Below, piece after piece: positions 34,917 through 44,714 of a stretch of 64,000 nt of DNA (within the stretch, counting starts at the first letter, position 1; each line of letters starts with the position of its first letter). The stretch spans positions 1-64,000 of the forward strand of contig CAVZCC010000005.1 of NCBI GenBank assembly GCA_963773765.1. Reading direction: 5' to 3'. Source of the stretch: CAVZCC01 sp963773765. GTDB taxonomy: Bacteria > Actinomycetota > Acidimicrobiia > Acidimicrobiales > Microtrichaceae. The position numbers and the translations under genes are program-made. The notes below the pieces were generated by a model. The model was not told where the DNA came from. It did no database searches and worked only from the letters and a program-made list of their open reading frames with translations.

Positions 34917-35318
34917 CTACGCCGCGCTGGGACCGGCCCGCTGGTGGGGGGCCGCCTGGACGGGTGGCCGGTCACGGGCCGGGCCGCGGGACGGCGACCT
35001 GCCGTCCAGGGCCACCCAGGCCGCCCGGCGGAAGCGGTCCGCCGGGAGGCCCTCCAGGCCGTTGGCGGCGACGATGCCCTCGATCACGTCACCCTGGACC
35101 GCGGCGAAGGGCCGGTCCGCGAGACGGACCGACACCACGGCGGTGCCGTCCGGACGACGGCGCAGGGTGCGGTCCACCCCGGCCAACCGCGGTGGGGACC
35201 GGAAGGCCGGGGTGTCCAACCGCCGGCGGCGGGCCACCGTGGTGACGGTGCGGACGCACTCCGCGAACGCGGCGGCCGGTGGCCGATCCCGGACTGCGGT
35301 GAGACGTCGTTCCTGCAC
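34917..35318 (-). CDS. Small hypothetical protein
   Basis: 133 residues from a GTG at 35318. The frame is open further up, but the upstream part is compositionally poor. No family was recognised. VRTVTTVARRRRLDTPAFRS is basic, and RTLRRRPDGTAVVSVRLADR leads to GDVIEGIVAANGLEGLPADR. The alternating pattern suggests a small alpha/beta domain. There is no signal peptide or membrane segment. It lies between the PotC permease and the lipoprotein gene on the same strand, with gaps of about 65 bases each side, so cotranscription is possible. Confidence 0.55.
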   Translation of the reverse strand: MQERRLTAVRDRPPAAAFAECVRTVTTVARRRRLDTPAFRSPPRLAGVDRTLRRRPDGTAVVSVRLADRPFAAVQGDVIEGIVAANGLEGLPADRFRRAAWVALDGRSPSRGPARDRPPVQAAPHQRAGPSAA

Positions 35319-35385
35319 GGATGCATCGTCCCACGGGGGTCTGACACTGCCGATCGGCGCCGGCCCGACCGGCCCGCCGGGTCGC

Positions 35386-36264
35386 TCAGCGGGCGGTGAC
35401 GCTGGAACGGTCACCCCGGATGGAGGTGAGCACCAGCAGGAGCACGCTCACCACCAGCACGATGGTGGCCAGCACGTTCACCTGGGGCGGGAAGGCCACC
35501 CGGAAGGCGTTGTTGACCTGGATCGGGAAGGTCTGGAACTCGCCCTTGGTGAAGTCCGTGATGATGTAGTCGTCCATGGACAGGGCGAAGCTCAGGAGCG
35601 CCGCGGCCAGGATGCCGGGCACGATGAGCGGGAACGTGACCTTCCAGAAGGTCCGCAGCGGCGACGCCCCCAGGTCCATCGACGCGTCCTCCAGTGTCCA
35701 GTCGAAGCCGCGCACCCGGGCCTTGACCGTGAGGGCCACGAAGCTGACGCAGAACATGATGTGGGCGATCACCACCGTGGGGAACCCGAAGGTGACGTCC
35801 TGGCCCAGGAACAACTGGTACAGCGAGGCACCCAGGACGATCTCCGGCGTGGTGAGGGGCAGCACCAGGAAGATCTCGGTGACCTTGTTGCCCGTGAACC
35901 GGTAGCGGGCCAGGGCGATGGCCATGAGGGACCCCATGATCACCGCGATGGTCACGGCGATGAAGGCCACCTGGAGGCTGCGGAGGAAGGCGTCGGTCAG
36001 TTCCTTGTCCTTGAAGGGGTTGGCCCAGTTCTCCAGGGTGAACTGCTCCCAGGACAGGTTGTAGCGACCCGCTGGCTTGTTGAACGTGTAGATGACGATG
36101 TTGATCAGCGGCAGGAACAGGTAGATGTAGACGGCGATCGCGAACAGCGTCAGGATCCGCCGGCCCCAGCCGGAGCCCACACGCTGGGGCTTGGTCGACC
36201 CCGTGACGGGACCGTCCTCCACCTCCACGAACACCGGCGGGGCAGCACCCCCGGACATGGTCAT
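35386..36264 (-). CDS. potC: Spermidine/putrescine ABC transporter permease PotC
   Basis: 292 residues, inner membrane, six predicted segments. The first is ILTLFAIAVYIYLFLPLINI. The permease loop reads LEDASMDLGASPLRTFWKVT, matching the EAA motif that contacts the ATPase. SFALSMDDYIITDFTKG is strongly conserved in PotC. Last gene of a minus-strand potA-potD-potB-potC set, with a 34-base gap after potB. The frame is intact. Confidence 0.92.
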   Translation of the reverse strand: MTMSGGAAPPVFVEVEDGPVTGSTKPQRVGSGWGRRILTLFAIAVYIYLFLPLINIVIYTFNKPAGRYNLSWEQFTLENWANPFKDKELTDAFLRSLQVAFIAVTIAVIMGSLMAIALARYRFTGNKVTEIFLVLPLTTPEIVLGASLYQLFLGQDVTFGFPTVVIAHIMFCVSFVALTVKARVRGFDWTLEDASMDLGASPLRTFWKVTFPLIVPGILAAALLSFALSMDDYIITDFTKGEFQTFPIQVNNAFRVAFPPQVNVLATIVLVVSVLLLVLTSIRGDRSSVTAR

Positions 36265-36298
36265 GGCAGGTCCCTCCCCGTGCGGACGACGACCCCGG

Positions 36299-37177
36299 TC
36301 ATACCGCCAGTCCTTCCGTGCCCAGGAACCGGGAGTAGATGAGCACCATCACCGTGATGATGACCATCAGCACGATGGACAGCGCCGCGGCCTGGGGGAA
36401 GTCGAACTGCACCAGGAACTTGTTCTGCACCACGGTGCCGATCATGGAGGTCTTGGGCGACCCCAGGTAGCGGTTGTTCAGGTAGTCGCCCGCGGCCGGG
36501 ATGAACACCAGCAGGCTGCCGGCGAACACGCCCGGCATGGAGAGGGGCAGGACCACCTTGCGGAACGCCGTCCACGGCGTGCCGTAGAGGTCGGCCGCGG
36601 CCTCGGTCAGCCGGAAGTCGATCTTCTCCAGGCTCACGTAGATGGGCAGGATCATGAAGGACATGAAGTTGTACGTGAGGCCGCCGATCACGGCCCACGG
36701 CGTGGCCAGGATCCGGAAGTCCTCACCCATGAAGTTGCGCATGAACGACACCATCGGGTTCTCGTCCTGCAGGATCGAGGTCCAGGCGATCGTCCGGATC
36801 AGGTAGGAGGTGAAGAACGGGCACCACCACCAACCCGATCAGGAGGTTCTTGAACCGGCCACCCTGCGTGGCGATCCAGTACGCCAGGGGGTAGCCGATC
36901 AGGATCGCCAGGATCGTCGCCGTGCCGGCGTACAGGAACGACCGGAGGAACTCGTCGCCGTACTCGCTGAACGCGGAGGAGAAGTTCGACCAGGCCCAGT
37001 CGAACTCGGGGTTCTCGAACCGGCTCGGCTTGGTGGACAGCGACGCCTTGGCCAGCATGAACACCGGCACCAGGAAGAACAGCACCAGCCAGATGATGCC
37101 GGGGCTCAGCAGCCCATAGGGCGCCCACCTGCTCTTGCGGAGCCCACGGTCATCGTCGGCCGCTGCCGTCTGGCCAT
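36299..37177 (-). CDS. potB: Spermidine/putrescine ABC transporter permease PotB (frame break)
   Basis: Inner-membrane permease. The N-terminal half reads RWAPYGLLSPGIIWLVLFFL and GYPLAYWIATQGGRFKNLLI. The rest reads MRNFMGEDFRILATPWAVIG and LEKIDFRLTEAAADLYGTPW, the EAA loop. One extra C near 36822 separates them; removing it gives PFFTSYLIRTIAWTSILQ, the conserved PotB block. A second uncertainty is the start. The ATG at 37177 follows GGGGAGGG, but the conserved frame differs just downstream, so another one-base error is likely near 37150. With both corrected the protein is about 290 residues, normal for PotB. Confidence 0.85.
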
Positions 37178-37224
37178 CAACCCTCCCCGTTCGTCCCGTC
37201 GCCCCGTCCGATCGCGTGCCCGGC

Positions 37225-38410
37225 TCACGCGCCCGGAGATCCGGGCGAACTCCTCGTCGAACTTCTGCTCCTCGTCCTCGCTCCAGGTTGCCCCAGGTCT
37301 GGAGGTTGGCCAGCGTGGTGGCGTCGGGGAAGATCAGCTGGTTGTCGGCCAGGGCGGCGTCCTCGCCGCCCATCTTGCGGAGCTCGTCCTGCACGCCCTG
37401 CACCGGCGAGATGTACTGCACGTAGGCGGTGATCCTGGCCGCGTTGACCGGGTCGTACACGTAGTCCATCCACTTGGCCGACGGCATCGGTGTTGGACGC
37501 GCCCTTGGGGATGACCATCGTGTCGAACCACAGGGTGCCGCCGGACTCCGGGATGGCGAACTTGATGTTGGGGTTCGACAGCGCCAGCTGGGCGACGTCG
37601 CCGGACCAGCCGATGCACGCCGCGAAGTTGCCCTGCTCCAGGTCGTCCACGTAGTCGTTGCCGGTGAACTGGCGGATCTGGCCGTTCTGGACCTGCTCCT
37701 CCAGCGTGTCGCAGGCGGGCTGGAACTTGTCGAAGGTCGGGCTTGTCCAGGTCGATGCCCTCGGACATGGCGATCAGGCCGATGGTGTCGCGCCACTCGG
37801 TCAGCATGCCGATCTTGCCCTTGAAGGCGGGGTCCCACAGGTCCTCCACCGTGGTGATCTCCCGGCCGGTGACCTCCTGGTTGTAGGCGATGCCGGCCAT
37901 GCCCGACTGCCACGGCAAGGAGTACTCGCCGGTGGGGTCCGACGGCGGCTTCTGCAGCGAGGTGAGCAGGTTGGCGGCGTTGGGGATGTCCGACAGCGGC
38001 AGCTTGTCCAGCCACCCGAGGCCCAGCAGGCGGCCGGCCATCCAGAACGTGGGGGCGATGATGTTGGGACCGATGGGGTCGCCCTTGGACAGCAGCGGCT
38101 GGATCTTGGCGAAGTACTCGGTGTTGTCGTTGTAGCCCTCGGTGTACTTGATCTTCAGCTTGGACGAGGTCTGGAAGGAGTCGAGCGTGCCTCCCTTGCC
38201 GTAGAGCTCGTCGTCCGGCTTGTCGATGTAGAGGGTCCAGTTGTCGAACCAGATGTCGTCCCCGCCGCCACCCGAGGACCCACTACCGCTGCTGCTGCTC
38301 TCCTCGTCGTCGCCACCGCACGCGGCGAGGAGCTGCGGGCCGATGGCCAGGCCGCCCAGGGCCAGGCCGGTCCGGGTCATGAACTGTCGTCGGGTGACTC
38401 GATTCGCCAT
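37225..38410 (-). CDS. potD: Polyamine-binding lipoprotein PotD (frame breaks)
   Basis: Extracytoplasmic solute receptor of the PotABCD importer. The N-terminus has a twin-arginine signal (TRRQFMTRTGLALGG) ending in lipobox LLAACGG, so it is probably Tat-exported and lipid-anchored. After a Ser/Gly linker come IWFDNWTLYIDKPDDE, YTEGYNDNTEYFAKIQPLLS, SLPWQSGMAGIAYNQEVTGR and VEDLWDPAFKGKIGMLTEWR, all PotD-like. The frame breaks near 37737, 37483 and 37280. Deleting one C or G at the first two restores KPTFDKFQPACDTLEEQ and ASNTDMPSAKWMDYVYDPVN. The end is then near 37225. Its start overlaps the end of potA. Confidence 0.88.
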
Positions 38411-39684
38411 GTCTTGTCTCCAGTGCGGTGGTGCCGGGAAGGGATCGTCGGGAAGGGATGTTGCTCGGGTGCGGTCAGGATCCGGCGCCGCTGCAGCGCC
38501 GTGGTCTGCTCGGCGGCCGACTCGGTGACGCCGGCCATGTCGGCGTCGATCGCCTCCGGCACCAGGTAGGCGCCGTCGTAGGCCCAGGTCATGGTGATGG
38601 GTGACCCGACCGCGATGGACGCCGGGTCGTCCTCCGGGCCCAGGTGGGCCACCAGGTCGGCGCCGGTCCGGGTGCGGACCTGGCAGCGGACCACGGGGCC
38701 CTGGAACACCAGGCTGGTCACGGTCGCCTCGATCGTGCCGGCGGCCTCACCGCCGTAGAGGGGGGCGCCGGCCGGGACCAGGCGCTCGGGCCGGACCATC
38801 AGGGTGGCGCCGGTGCCCGGACCCGTAGGAGTGGCCCCGGGCCGGCACGCTGAACTGCCCGCCGAAGTCCGAGTCCACCGTGACGCGGTCGGCGTCCTGT
38901 GACCGCACCGTGACCGGCAGCAGGTTGGCCGTGCCGATGAAGCCGGCCACGAAGGTGGACGAGGGGCTGTGGTAGATCTCGGTCGGGGTCCCGATCTGGT
39001 CGACCCGGCCCTGGGTCATGACCGCGATGCGGTCCGACATGGTCAGGGCCTCTTCCTGGTCGTGCGTCACGAAGATGAACGTGATGCCCACCTCCCGCTG
39101 GATGCGCTTCAGCTCCAGCTGCATGACCTGGCGGAGCTTCAGGTCCAGCGCGCCCAGGGGCTCGTCCAGCAGCAGCGCCTTCGGCAGGTTGACCAGGGCC
39201 CGGGCCAGGGCGATGCGCTGCTGCTGGCCGCCGGAGAGCTGGTTGGGCTTGCGCTGGGCGAACTCCGGCAGGCGCACGACCTCCAGCAGCTCGGTCACGC
39301 GCTCCTTGACCACGGACTCCTTGGTCTTCTTGTTGCGCAGGCCGAACGCCACGTTGTCGAACACGTTCATGTGCGGGAACAGCGCGTAGTTCTGGAACAC
39401 GGTGTTGACGTCGCGCTTGTGGGGCGGGGTCCGGGAGACGTCCTCGCCCTGGAGCAGGATCCGTCCCGAGGTGGGCTGCTCGAAGCCGGCGATCATCCGC
39501 AGGGTGGTGGTCTTGCCGCAGCCTGACGGACCGAGCATGGAGAAGAACTCGCCCTCGCCGATGTCGAAGTCCGCGTGCTCCGACGGCGACGAAGTCCGAC
39601 GAACCGCTTCGTCACCTGCTCGAGCCGGACCACCGGCGCGCCGGCATCCGAAACGCCCGGCTCGTCTACCTGGGGATCAGTCAT
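38377..39684 (-). CDS. potA: Polyamine importer ATPase PotA (frame breaks)
   Basis: ABC ATPase that drives polyamine uptake. The start MTDPQVDEPG is at 39684, then VRLEQVTKRFV. Walker A is LGPSGCGKTTTLRMIAGFE, the Q-loop NTVFQNYALFPHMNVFDNVA, the signature QLSGGQQQRIALARALV, Walker B LLLDEPLGALDLKLRQVMQ and the H-loop FIFVTHDQEEALTMSDRIAV. The C-terminal TOBE part carries MVRPERLVPAGAP. The frame breaks near 39590 (before FDIGEGEFFSMLG) and near 38827 (before TLMVRPERL), consistent with one-base errors. The end runs about 30 bases into potD. It is divergent from the aldehyde dehydrogenase gene across about 150 bases. Confidence 0.9.
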
Positions 39685-39835
39685 TCGCAGCGAACTCCCC
39701 CACATGCGATGGATTCCGAACGATTTGGTACCTTACCGCGACGAATCACTTGCCCGTCCAGTGCAGGACATCAAGAATCCACCGACGGGCCATGTCCGAT
39801 CAGAGCACACGAACCACGCGCCGAGGGGGGCCAAC
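39685..39835. promoter_or_regulatory. Divergent region between potA and the aldehyde dehydrogenase gene
   Basis: A 150-base divergent spacer that should hold both promoters of the polyamine locus. TTTGGTACCTTACC near 39724-39737 is AT-richer than its surroundings. GAGGGGGG at 39823-39830 is a plausible ribosome site for the GTG at 39836. A regulator site, perhaps for the Lrp-type protein nearby, is expected but I could not identify one. Confidence 0.4.
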
Positions 39836-41273
39836 GTGCAACTGTCCGACCTTCGCAACGAGAACTTCATCGGCGGGAAATGGTCCGCGGCCCACGCGGG
39901 GCGCACGACCGACATCGTCGACCCGGCAACCGGCGACGCCATCTTCGCCGCGCCGGACTCCGACGCGGATGACGTCGACAGCGCGGTGCGGGCCGCGGCG
40001 GACGGCCTTCCGCACCTGGGGCCGCACCACCCCGGCCGAGCGCTCCGCCACCCTGCTGAAGCTGGCCGACCTGCTGGAGGCCCGCCAGGACGACCTGGTC
40101 GCGGTCGAGTCCGCCAACGCCGGCAAGCCCGTGGCCGCCACCGGCATCGAGATCGAGGCGTCGGCCGACTGCCTGCGCTTCTTCGCCGGGGCGTGCCGCA
40201 CCATGGAGACCCAGGCCGCCGGCGAGTACCTGGAGGGCTACACCTCGATGCTGCGCCGCGAGCCGCTCGGCGTCGTCGCCTCGATCGCTCCGTGGAACTA
40301 CCCGCTCATGATGGCCATCTGGAAGGTCGGACCCGCCCTGGCCGCCGGGTGCACCGTGGTGCTCAAGCCGTCGGAGCTGACGCCGCTGTCGTCGCTGCTG
40401 CTGGCCGACATCGCGGCCGACGTGTTCCCGGCCGGCGTGTTCAACGTGCTCGGCGGGCGGCAAGGAGACCGGCGCCACGCTGGTGTCGCACCCGCTGGTG
40501 CGAGATGATCTCGCTGACCGGCTCGGTCGGCACCGGCAAGGCCATCGCCAAGGCCGCCTCCGACTCCCTCAAGCGGGTCCACCTGGAGCTCGGCGGCAAG
40601 GCCCCGGTGGTGGTGCTCGACGACGCCGACCTGGACAAGGTGGCCGAGTCGCTCAAGGTCGGCTCGCTTCTGGAACGCCGGCCAGGACTGCACCGCGGCC
40701 TGCCGGGTCATCACCGGCCCGGGCATCCACGACGCCGCGGTGGACGCCATCGCCGACGCGGCCCGCAGCCTGGTGGTCGGGCCCACCGGCGACGAGGCCA
40801 CCGAGTTGGGACCGGTCATCTCGGCCGGCCAGCTCGAGCGGGTCGAGGGGTTCGTCGAGCGGGCCACGGCCGCCGGCGCCTCCGCCGTCACCGGCGGTGC
40901 ACGGCGCAACGGCGACGGCTACTACTACGAGCCGTCGGTCATCGTGGGCGTGGACCAGCACGCCGAGATCGTCCAGCGGGAGGTCTTCGGACCCGTCGTC
41001 ACCGTGCAGCAGGCCGACGACCTGGACGGCGCGATCGCCATGGCCAACGACGTCGACTACGGCCTGGCGGCGTCGCTGTTCACCTCCGACGTGGGGCGGG
41101 CCATGGAGGCCAGCGCCCAGCTGCGGTTCGGCACCGTGTGGGTCAACGACCACATCCCGCTGGTGTCCGAGATGCCCCACGGCGGCTTCAAGCAGTCCGG
41201 CTACGGCAAGGACATGTCCCAGTACGCGGTCGAGCACTACACCGAGCTCAAGCACGTGATGGTCAAGTGGTGA
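39836..41273 (+). CDS. Gamma-aminobutyraldehyde dehydrogenase-like (ALDH family, frame breaks)
   Basis: Oxidises an aminoaldehyde, probably 4-aminobutyraldehyde, to GABA with NAD(P). GTG start after GAGGGGGG. Blocks are NENFIGGKWSAA, GVVASIAPWNYPLMMAIWKV, GCTVVLKPSELTPLSSLLLA, SLTGSVGTGKAIAKAASDSL with catalytic Glu in HLELGGKAPVVVL, catalytic Cys in NAGQDCTAACRV, and EVFGPVVTVQQADDLDGAIA. The end WVNDHIPLVSEMPHGGFKQS is characteristic of aminobutyraldehyde dehydrogenases of the PatD/YdcW kind. The frame breaks near 40008, 40459, 40505 and 40668; deleting one C or G at each restores the sequence. Repaired, the length is about 478 residues, normal for the family. It is the first plus-strand gene of the polyamine locus. 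Confidence 0.85.
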
Positions 41274-41338
41274 CCGATCCGGCCTCACGCCGCAGCACAC
41301 TGACCTGACCGACCGACCGAACGCACGACGACCACACC

Positions 41339-41366
41339 GTCCAGACACACCAGTCCAGACACACCA
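41339..41366. repeat. Tandem 14-bp direct repeat
   Basis: GTCCAGACACACCA occurs twice in direct tandem, between the aldehyde dehydrogenase stop and the aminotransferase start. It could be an operator, leader element or chance duplication. Confidence 0.6.
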
Positions 41367-41393
41367 CGAGCACCAGAACAGGGTGAGACCCCA

Positions 41394-42783
41394 ATGACCA
41401 CCGACAGCACCACCACCGAGCGCCACGACCGCCTCATCGAGCGGGCCGAGGAGATCGCCGCCGTCGAGATGCCCAAGCTGCTCGACCGGACCACCGCGTC
41501 CAAGGCGCTGTACGAGCGGGCCGTGCGCCGCATGCCCGGCGGTGTCGCGTCCAGCTTCCAGCTGGGTGACCCCTACCCCGTGTACCTCGACCCGCGGCGT
41601 GGGCGCCGAGGTGTGGGACGTCGACGGCAACGAGTACTACGACTTCCACAACGGGTTCGGCTCCATGGCCGTGGGACACGCCCACCCGCTGGTGGCCGAG
41701 GCCGTCGACGCAGACCACCCGCAACGGCATGCACTTCGCCGTGACGGTCGAGAAGACGGTGGCCCTGGCCGAGGAGCTGTGCCGCCGCTTCAACTGCGAC
41801 CAGGTCCGCTTCACCAACTCCGGCACCGAGTCCAACATGTCCGCCATCCGCGTGGCCCGCGCCGCCACCGGCCGCGACGTCATCGCCAAGATCGAGGGCT
41901 CGTACCACGGCCACGTCGACCAGCTCATGTACTCGGTGCTGCCCGGCGCCGACGTGATGGGCGGCCGGGACGCCCCCGTGGCCACCCCCAAGTCCAAGGG
42001 CGTGCCCAAGGAGATGGCCGACTGGATCCGTGTCGTGCCGTTCAACGACGCCGCCGGCGCTGGAGCGGCTGTTCCAGGCCGAGGGCGACAAGATCGCCTG
42101 CCTGATCATGGAGCCGGTGATGATGAACATCGGCATCGTGCGTGCCCCAGCCCGGGCTACCTGGAGGCCGTCCGCGAGCTGTGCACCCGCTACGGCGTCG
42201 TCCTCATCTTCGACGAGGTCAAGTGCGGCGCCACCATCGCCGAGGGCGGGGCCCAGGAGCGCTTCGGCGTGCAGCCCGACCTGGCCAGCTGGGCCAAGGC
42301 CATCGGCGGCGGCGCCCCCATCGGCGCCTTCGGCGGCAAGGCCGAGATCATGGAGGAGATCAACCAGGGCGCCGCCCACCAGGGCACGTTCAACGGCAAC
42401 CCGCTGTCGGTGTCCGCCTCGCTGGCCACGCTGACCCAGGTCCTCACCCCGGAGGCCTACGAGCACTTCGACCGGCTGGGCGCCCGGCTCGTCCGGCGGC
42501 ATGAACGCCATCATCGACGAGTACGACCTGCCGGCCCACACCATCGACCTGGGCTGCAAGGGCTGCGTCTCGTACCGCACGCGAGCCGCTGACCAACTAC
42601 CGCGACTTCCTCGACACCAACATCCACCTGTACACCGCCAGCTACCCGTGGATGGTCAACCGGGGCGTCTTCATGACCCCCGGCGACGAGGAGCAGTGGA
42701 CGCTGTCGGTGCAGCACACCGACGAGCACGTCGACCGCTACGTCGACGCCTTCGCCACGTTCGCGGCCGAGCTCACCTCCTGA
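41394..42783 (+). CDS. Class III PLP aminotransferase, glutamate-1-semialdehyde-aminomutase-like (frame breaks)
   Basis: PLP enzyme of the HemL/omega-aminotransferase group. Blocks include ERAVRRMPGGVASSFQLGDP, EVWDVDGNEYYDFHNGFGSM, VRFTNSGTESNMSAIRVARA, IAKIEGSYHGHVDQLMYSVL, LIMEPVMMNIGIV, GVVLIFDEVKCGATIAEGGA and the PLP Lys in SWAKAIGGGAPIGAFGGKAE. The start ATG at 41394 gives a long acidic N-terminus. The frame breaks near 41588, 41714, 42064, 42148, 42498 and 42579, most corrected by removing one G or C. The catalytic parts are intact once joined. In this context it probably uses a polyamine or beta/omega amino acid rather than serving haem synthesis; that is inference. Confidence 0.82.
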
Positions 42784-42822
42784 GCCACCTCCCCACTCCC
42801 GCGGGGGCCGGTCCTCACCCCA

Positions 42823-43197
42823 TCAGGTGGCGTGCGGGATCCGCTCTGCGACCAGCCATGCCAGCCGGTCCCGATCGGGGTGCTGCAGGACGATCCGGGC
42901 CGGGCGGTCCAGGTCCGTGTCGATCACCAGGACCTCCTGGTCCCGGTACACGCACCAGAACTGACGAGCCCCCTTCCGGCCCGGCACCAGGTAGTTCCCG
43001 GTGGCGATGACACCGGGCCAGTAGGCGCCGCCCACCCGCCAGGACAGCCCCTCCCGGACCTCGGCCAGCGGCGCGACGCGGGCCGACGTGACGTGCTCGA
43101 TCGGGACCTCCAGGTGCCGGGCCAGGCACCAGACCTGTTCCATCCCGTCCAGGTCGATCGAGATCCTGTCGTCGTGCACGTACAGCTTCACGGACAT
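42823..43197 (-). CDS. Conserved small protein, PH-like fold possible
   Basis: 124 residues. MSVKLYVHDDRISIDLDGME starts a beta-rich protein. EHVTSARVAPLAEVREGLSW and GVIATGNYLVPGRKGARQFW lead to VYRDQEVLVIDTDLDRPARI and end RLAWLVAERIPHAT. The strand pattern and the closing helix resemble small bacterial PH-like domains. No signal or membrane segment. Single gene between two divergently read neighbours. I do not know its function. Confidence 0.65.
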   Translation of the reverse strand: MSVKLYVHDDRISIDLDGMEQVWCLARHLEVPIEHVTSARVAPLAEVREGLSWRVGGAYWPGVIATGNYLVPGRKGARQFWCVYRDQEVLVIDTDLDRPARIVLQHPDRDRLAWLVAERIPHAT

Positions 43198-43260
43198 GGA
43201 CCCAACCTACGCGGCCCCGGGCCGGGCCCACGCCGCGGGCACGGGTAGCGTTCCTCGGCG

Positions 43261-44658
43261 ATGGCCGCGGTCGACCCCCTCCCCGTCCGCAGCCGCAGCT
43301 TCTGGCTGGAGTCCTGCGGCGACGACCTGGCCCCCCGCCCTGCACCAGGTGGGGACCTCACCGTCGACGTGGCCATCGTCGGCGGTGGGCTGACCGGGCT
43401 GTGGGCCGCCCACGCCCTGCGCGCCGCGGCTCCCGACTGCCGCATCGCCGTGCTGGAGGCCCGGGTGTGCGGCTTCGGCGCCTCCGGCCGCAACGGTGGA
43501 TGGTGCTCGGCGCTGTTCCCCGCCTCGTTGGACCAACTGGCCCGCATCGGGGACCGGGACGGGGCGGTGGCCCAGTACCGGGCCATGATCGACACCGTCG
43601 ACGAGGTCGGACGCACGGCGTCGCTCCTGGGCATCGACTGTGACTGGTCCCACGGCGGCACGCTGACCGTTGCCACCAACCCTGCCCACGTCGGTCGCAT
43701 CCGCGACGGCGTGACCGAGATGCGCCGGTGGGGCTTCGAGGAGGCGGACGTGCGGTGGCTCACCCCGGCCGAGACCATGGAACGGGTCCGCCTGCACGGC
43801 TCGGTGGGCGCCGCGTTCACGCCGCACTGCGCCGCGCTGCACCCGGCCAAGCTCGTCCGGGGCCTGGCCCGCGCCGTGGAGGACGCGGGCGTGCAGGTGT
43901 ACGAGGGCACACGGGTCGAGCGGATCGAACCGGGCGTGGTGGGCACCGACCACGGCACCGTCCGGGCCGCCACGGTGCTCCGCTGCACCGAGGGCTACAC
44001 CCCGGGCTGCCCGGCCACGGCCGTGACGTCGTCCCCATCTACTCGATGATGATCGCCACCGAACCGCTCCCGGAGGAGATGTGGGAGCGCATCGGCCTGG
44101 CCGCCCGGGAGACCTTCACCGACGGGCGCCACCTGCTGGTCTACGGCCAGCGCACCGCGGACGGCCGGCTGGCGTTCGGCGGGCGGGGGGCGCCGTACCA
44201 CTTCGGCTCCGCGGTGAAGGACGGCTACGACCGGGACGACGGCGTGGCGGCCGAGCTGACCCGGGTGCTGCACCAACTGCTCCCCGTCACGCGCGATGCC
44301 ACGCATCACCCACCACTGGGGCGGCCCCCTGGCCGTTCCCCGGGACTGGTGTGCGTCGGTCGGGCTCGACCGCACCACCGGGCTGGGGTGGGCGGGTGGC
44401 TACGTGGGTGACGGCGTGTCCACCACCAACCTGGCCGGTCGGACGCTGGCGGACCTGGTGCTGGGCCGGGACACCGACCTGACCCGTCTCCCCTGGGTCG
44501 GCCACCGGTCCCCCACCTGGGAGCCGGAGCCCCTGCGCTGGATCGGCATCAACGCCGGCCGCGGCGTGGCCGCGGCCGCGGACCGGAGCGAGGCACGCCG
44601 GCGCCGGCCCTCGCAGATCCTGGACCGCGCCCTCGGGCTGTTCACCGGCGGCCACTGA
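43261..44658 (+). CDS. FAD-dependent amine oxidase, gamma-glutamylputrescine oxidase-like (frame breaks)
   Basis: DAO-fold oxidoreductase. The Rossmann motif is VDVAIVGGGLTGLWAAHALR (GXGXXG variant GGGLTG). GFGASGRNGGWCSALFP is the flavin loop shared with PuuB and sarcosine-oxidase-like enzymes. The C-terminal half has YSMMIATEPLPEEMWERIGL, LAFGGRGAPYHFGSAV, ITHHWGGPLAVPRDWCASVG and WAGGYVGDGVSTTNLAGRTL, which is characteristic of the PuuB-like family. The frame breaks near 44015 and 44300. Length when repaired is about 465 residues. Near potABCD and the aldehyde dehydrogenase, an oxidase acting on putrescine or gamma-glutamylputrescine is plausible, but no glutamylputrescine synthetase is in the window. 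Confidence 0.8.
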
Positions 44659-44714
44659 CCCGCGGCCGCTCCGGCGCCTTTCGACCGCGGAGCGGGACCT
44701 GCGACACTGAGGGC

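Noticed and set aside
34432..36342. Long plus-strand open frame of over 600 codons
   Set aside because: It lies opposite the lipoprotein, a hypothetical gene and PotC. Composition is Gln/His/Arg-rich without domains, a usual artefact on the antisense strand of very GC-rich genes.
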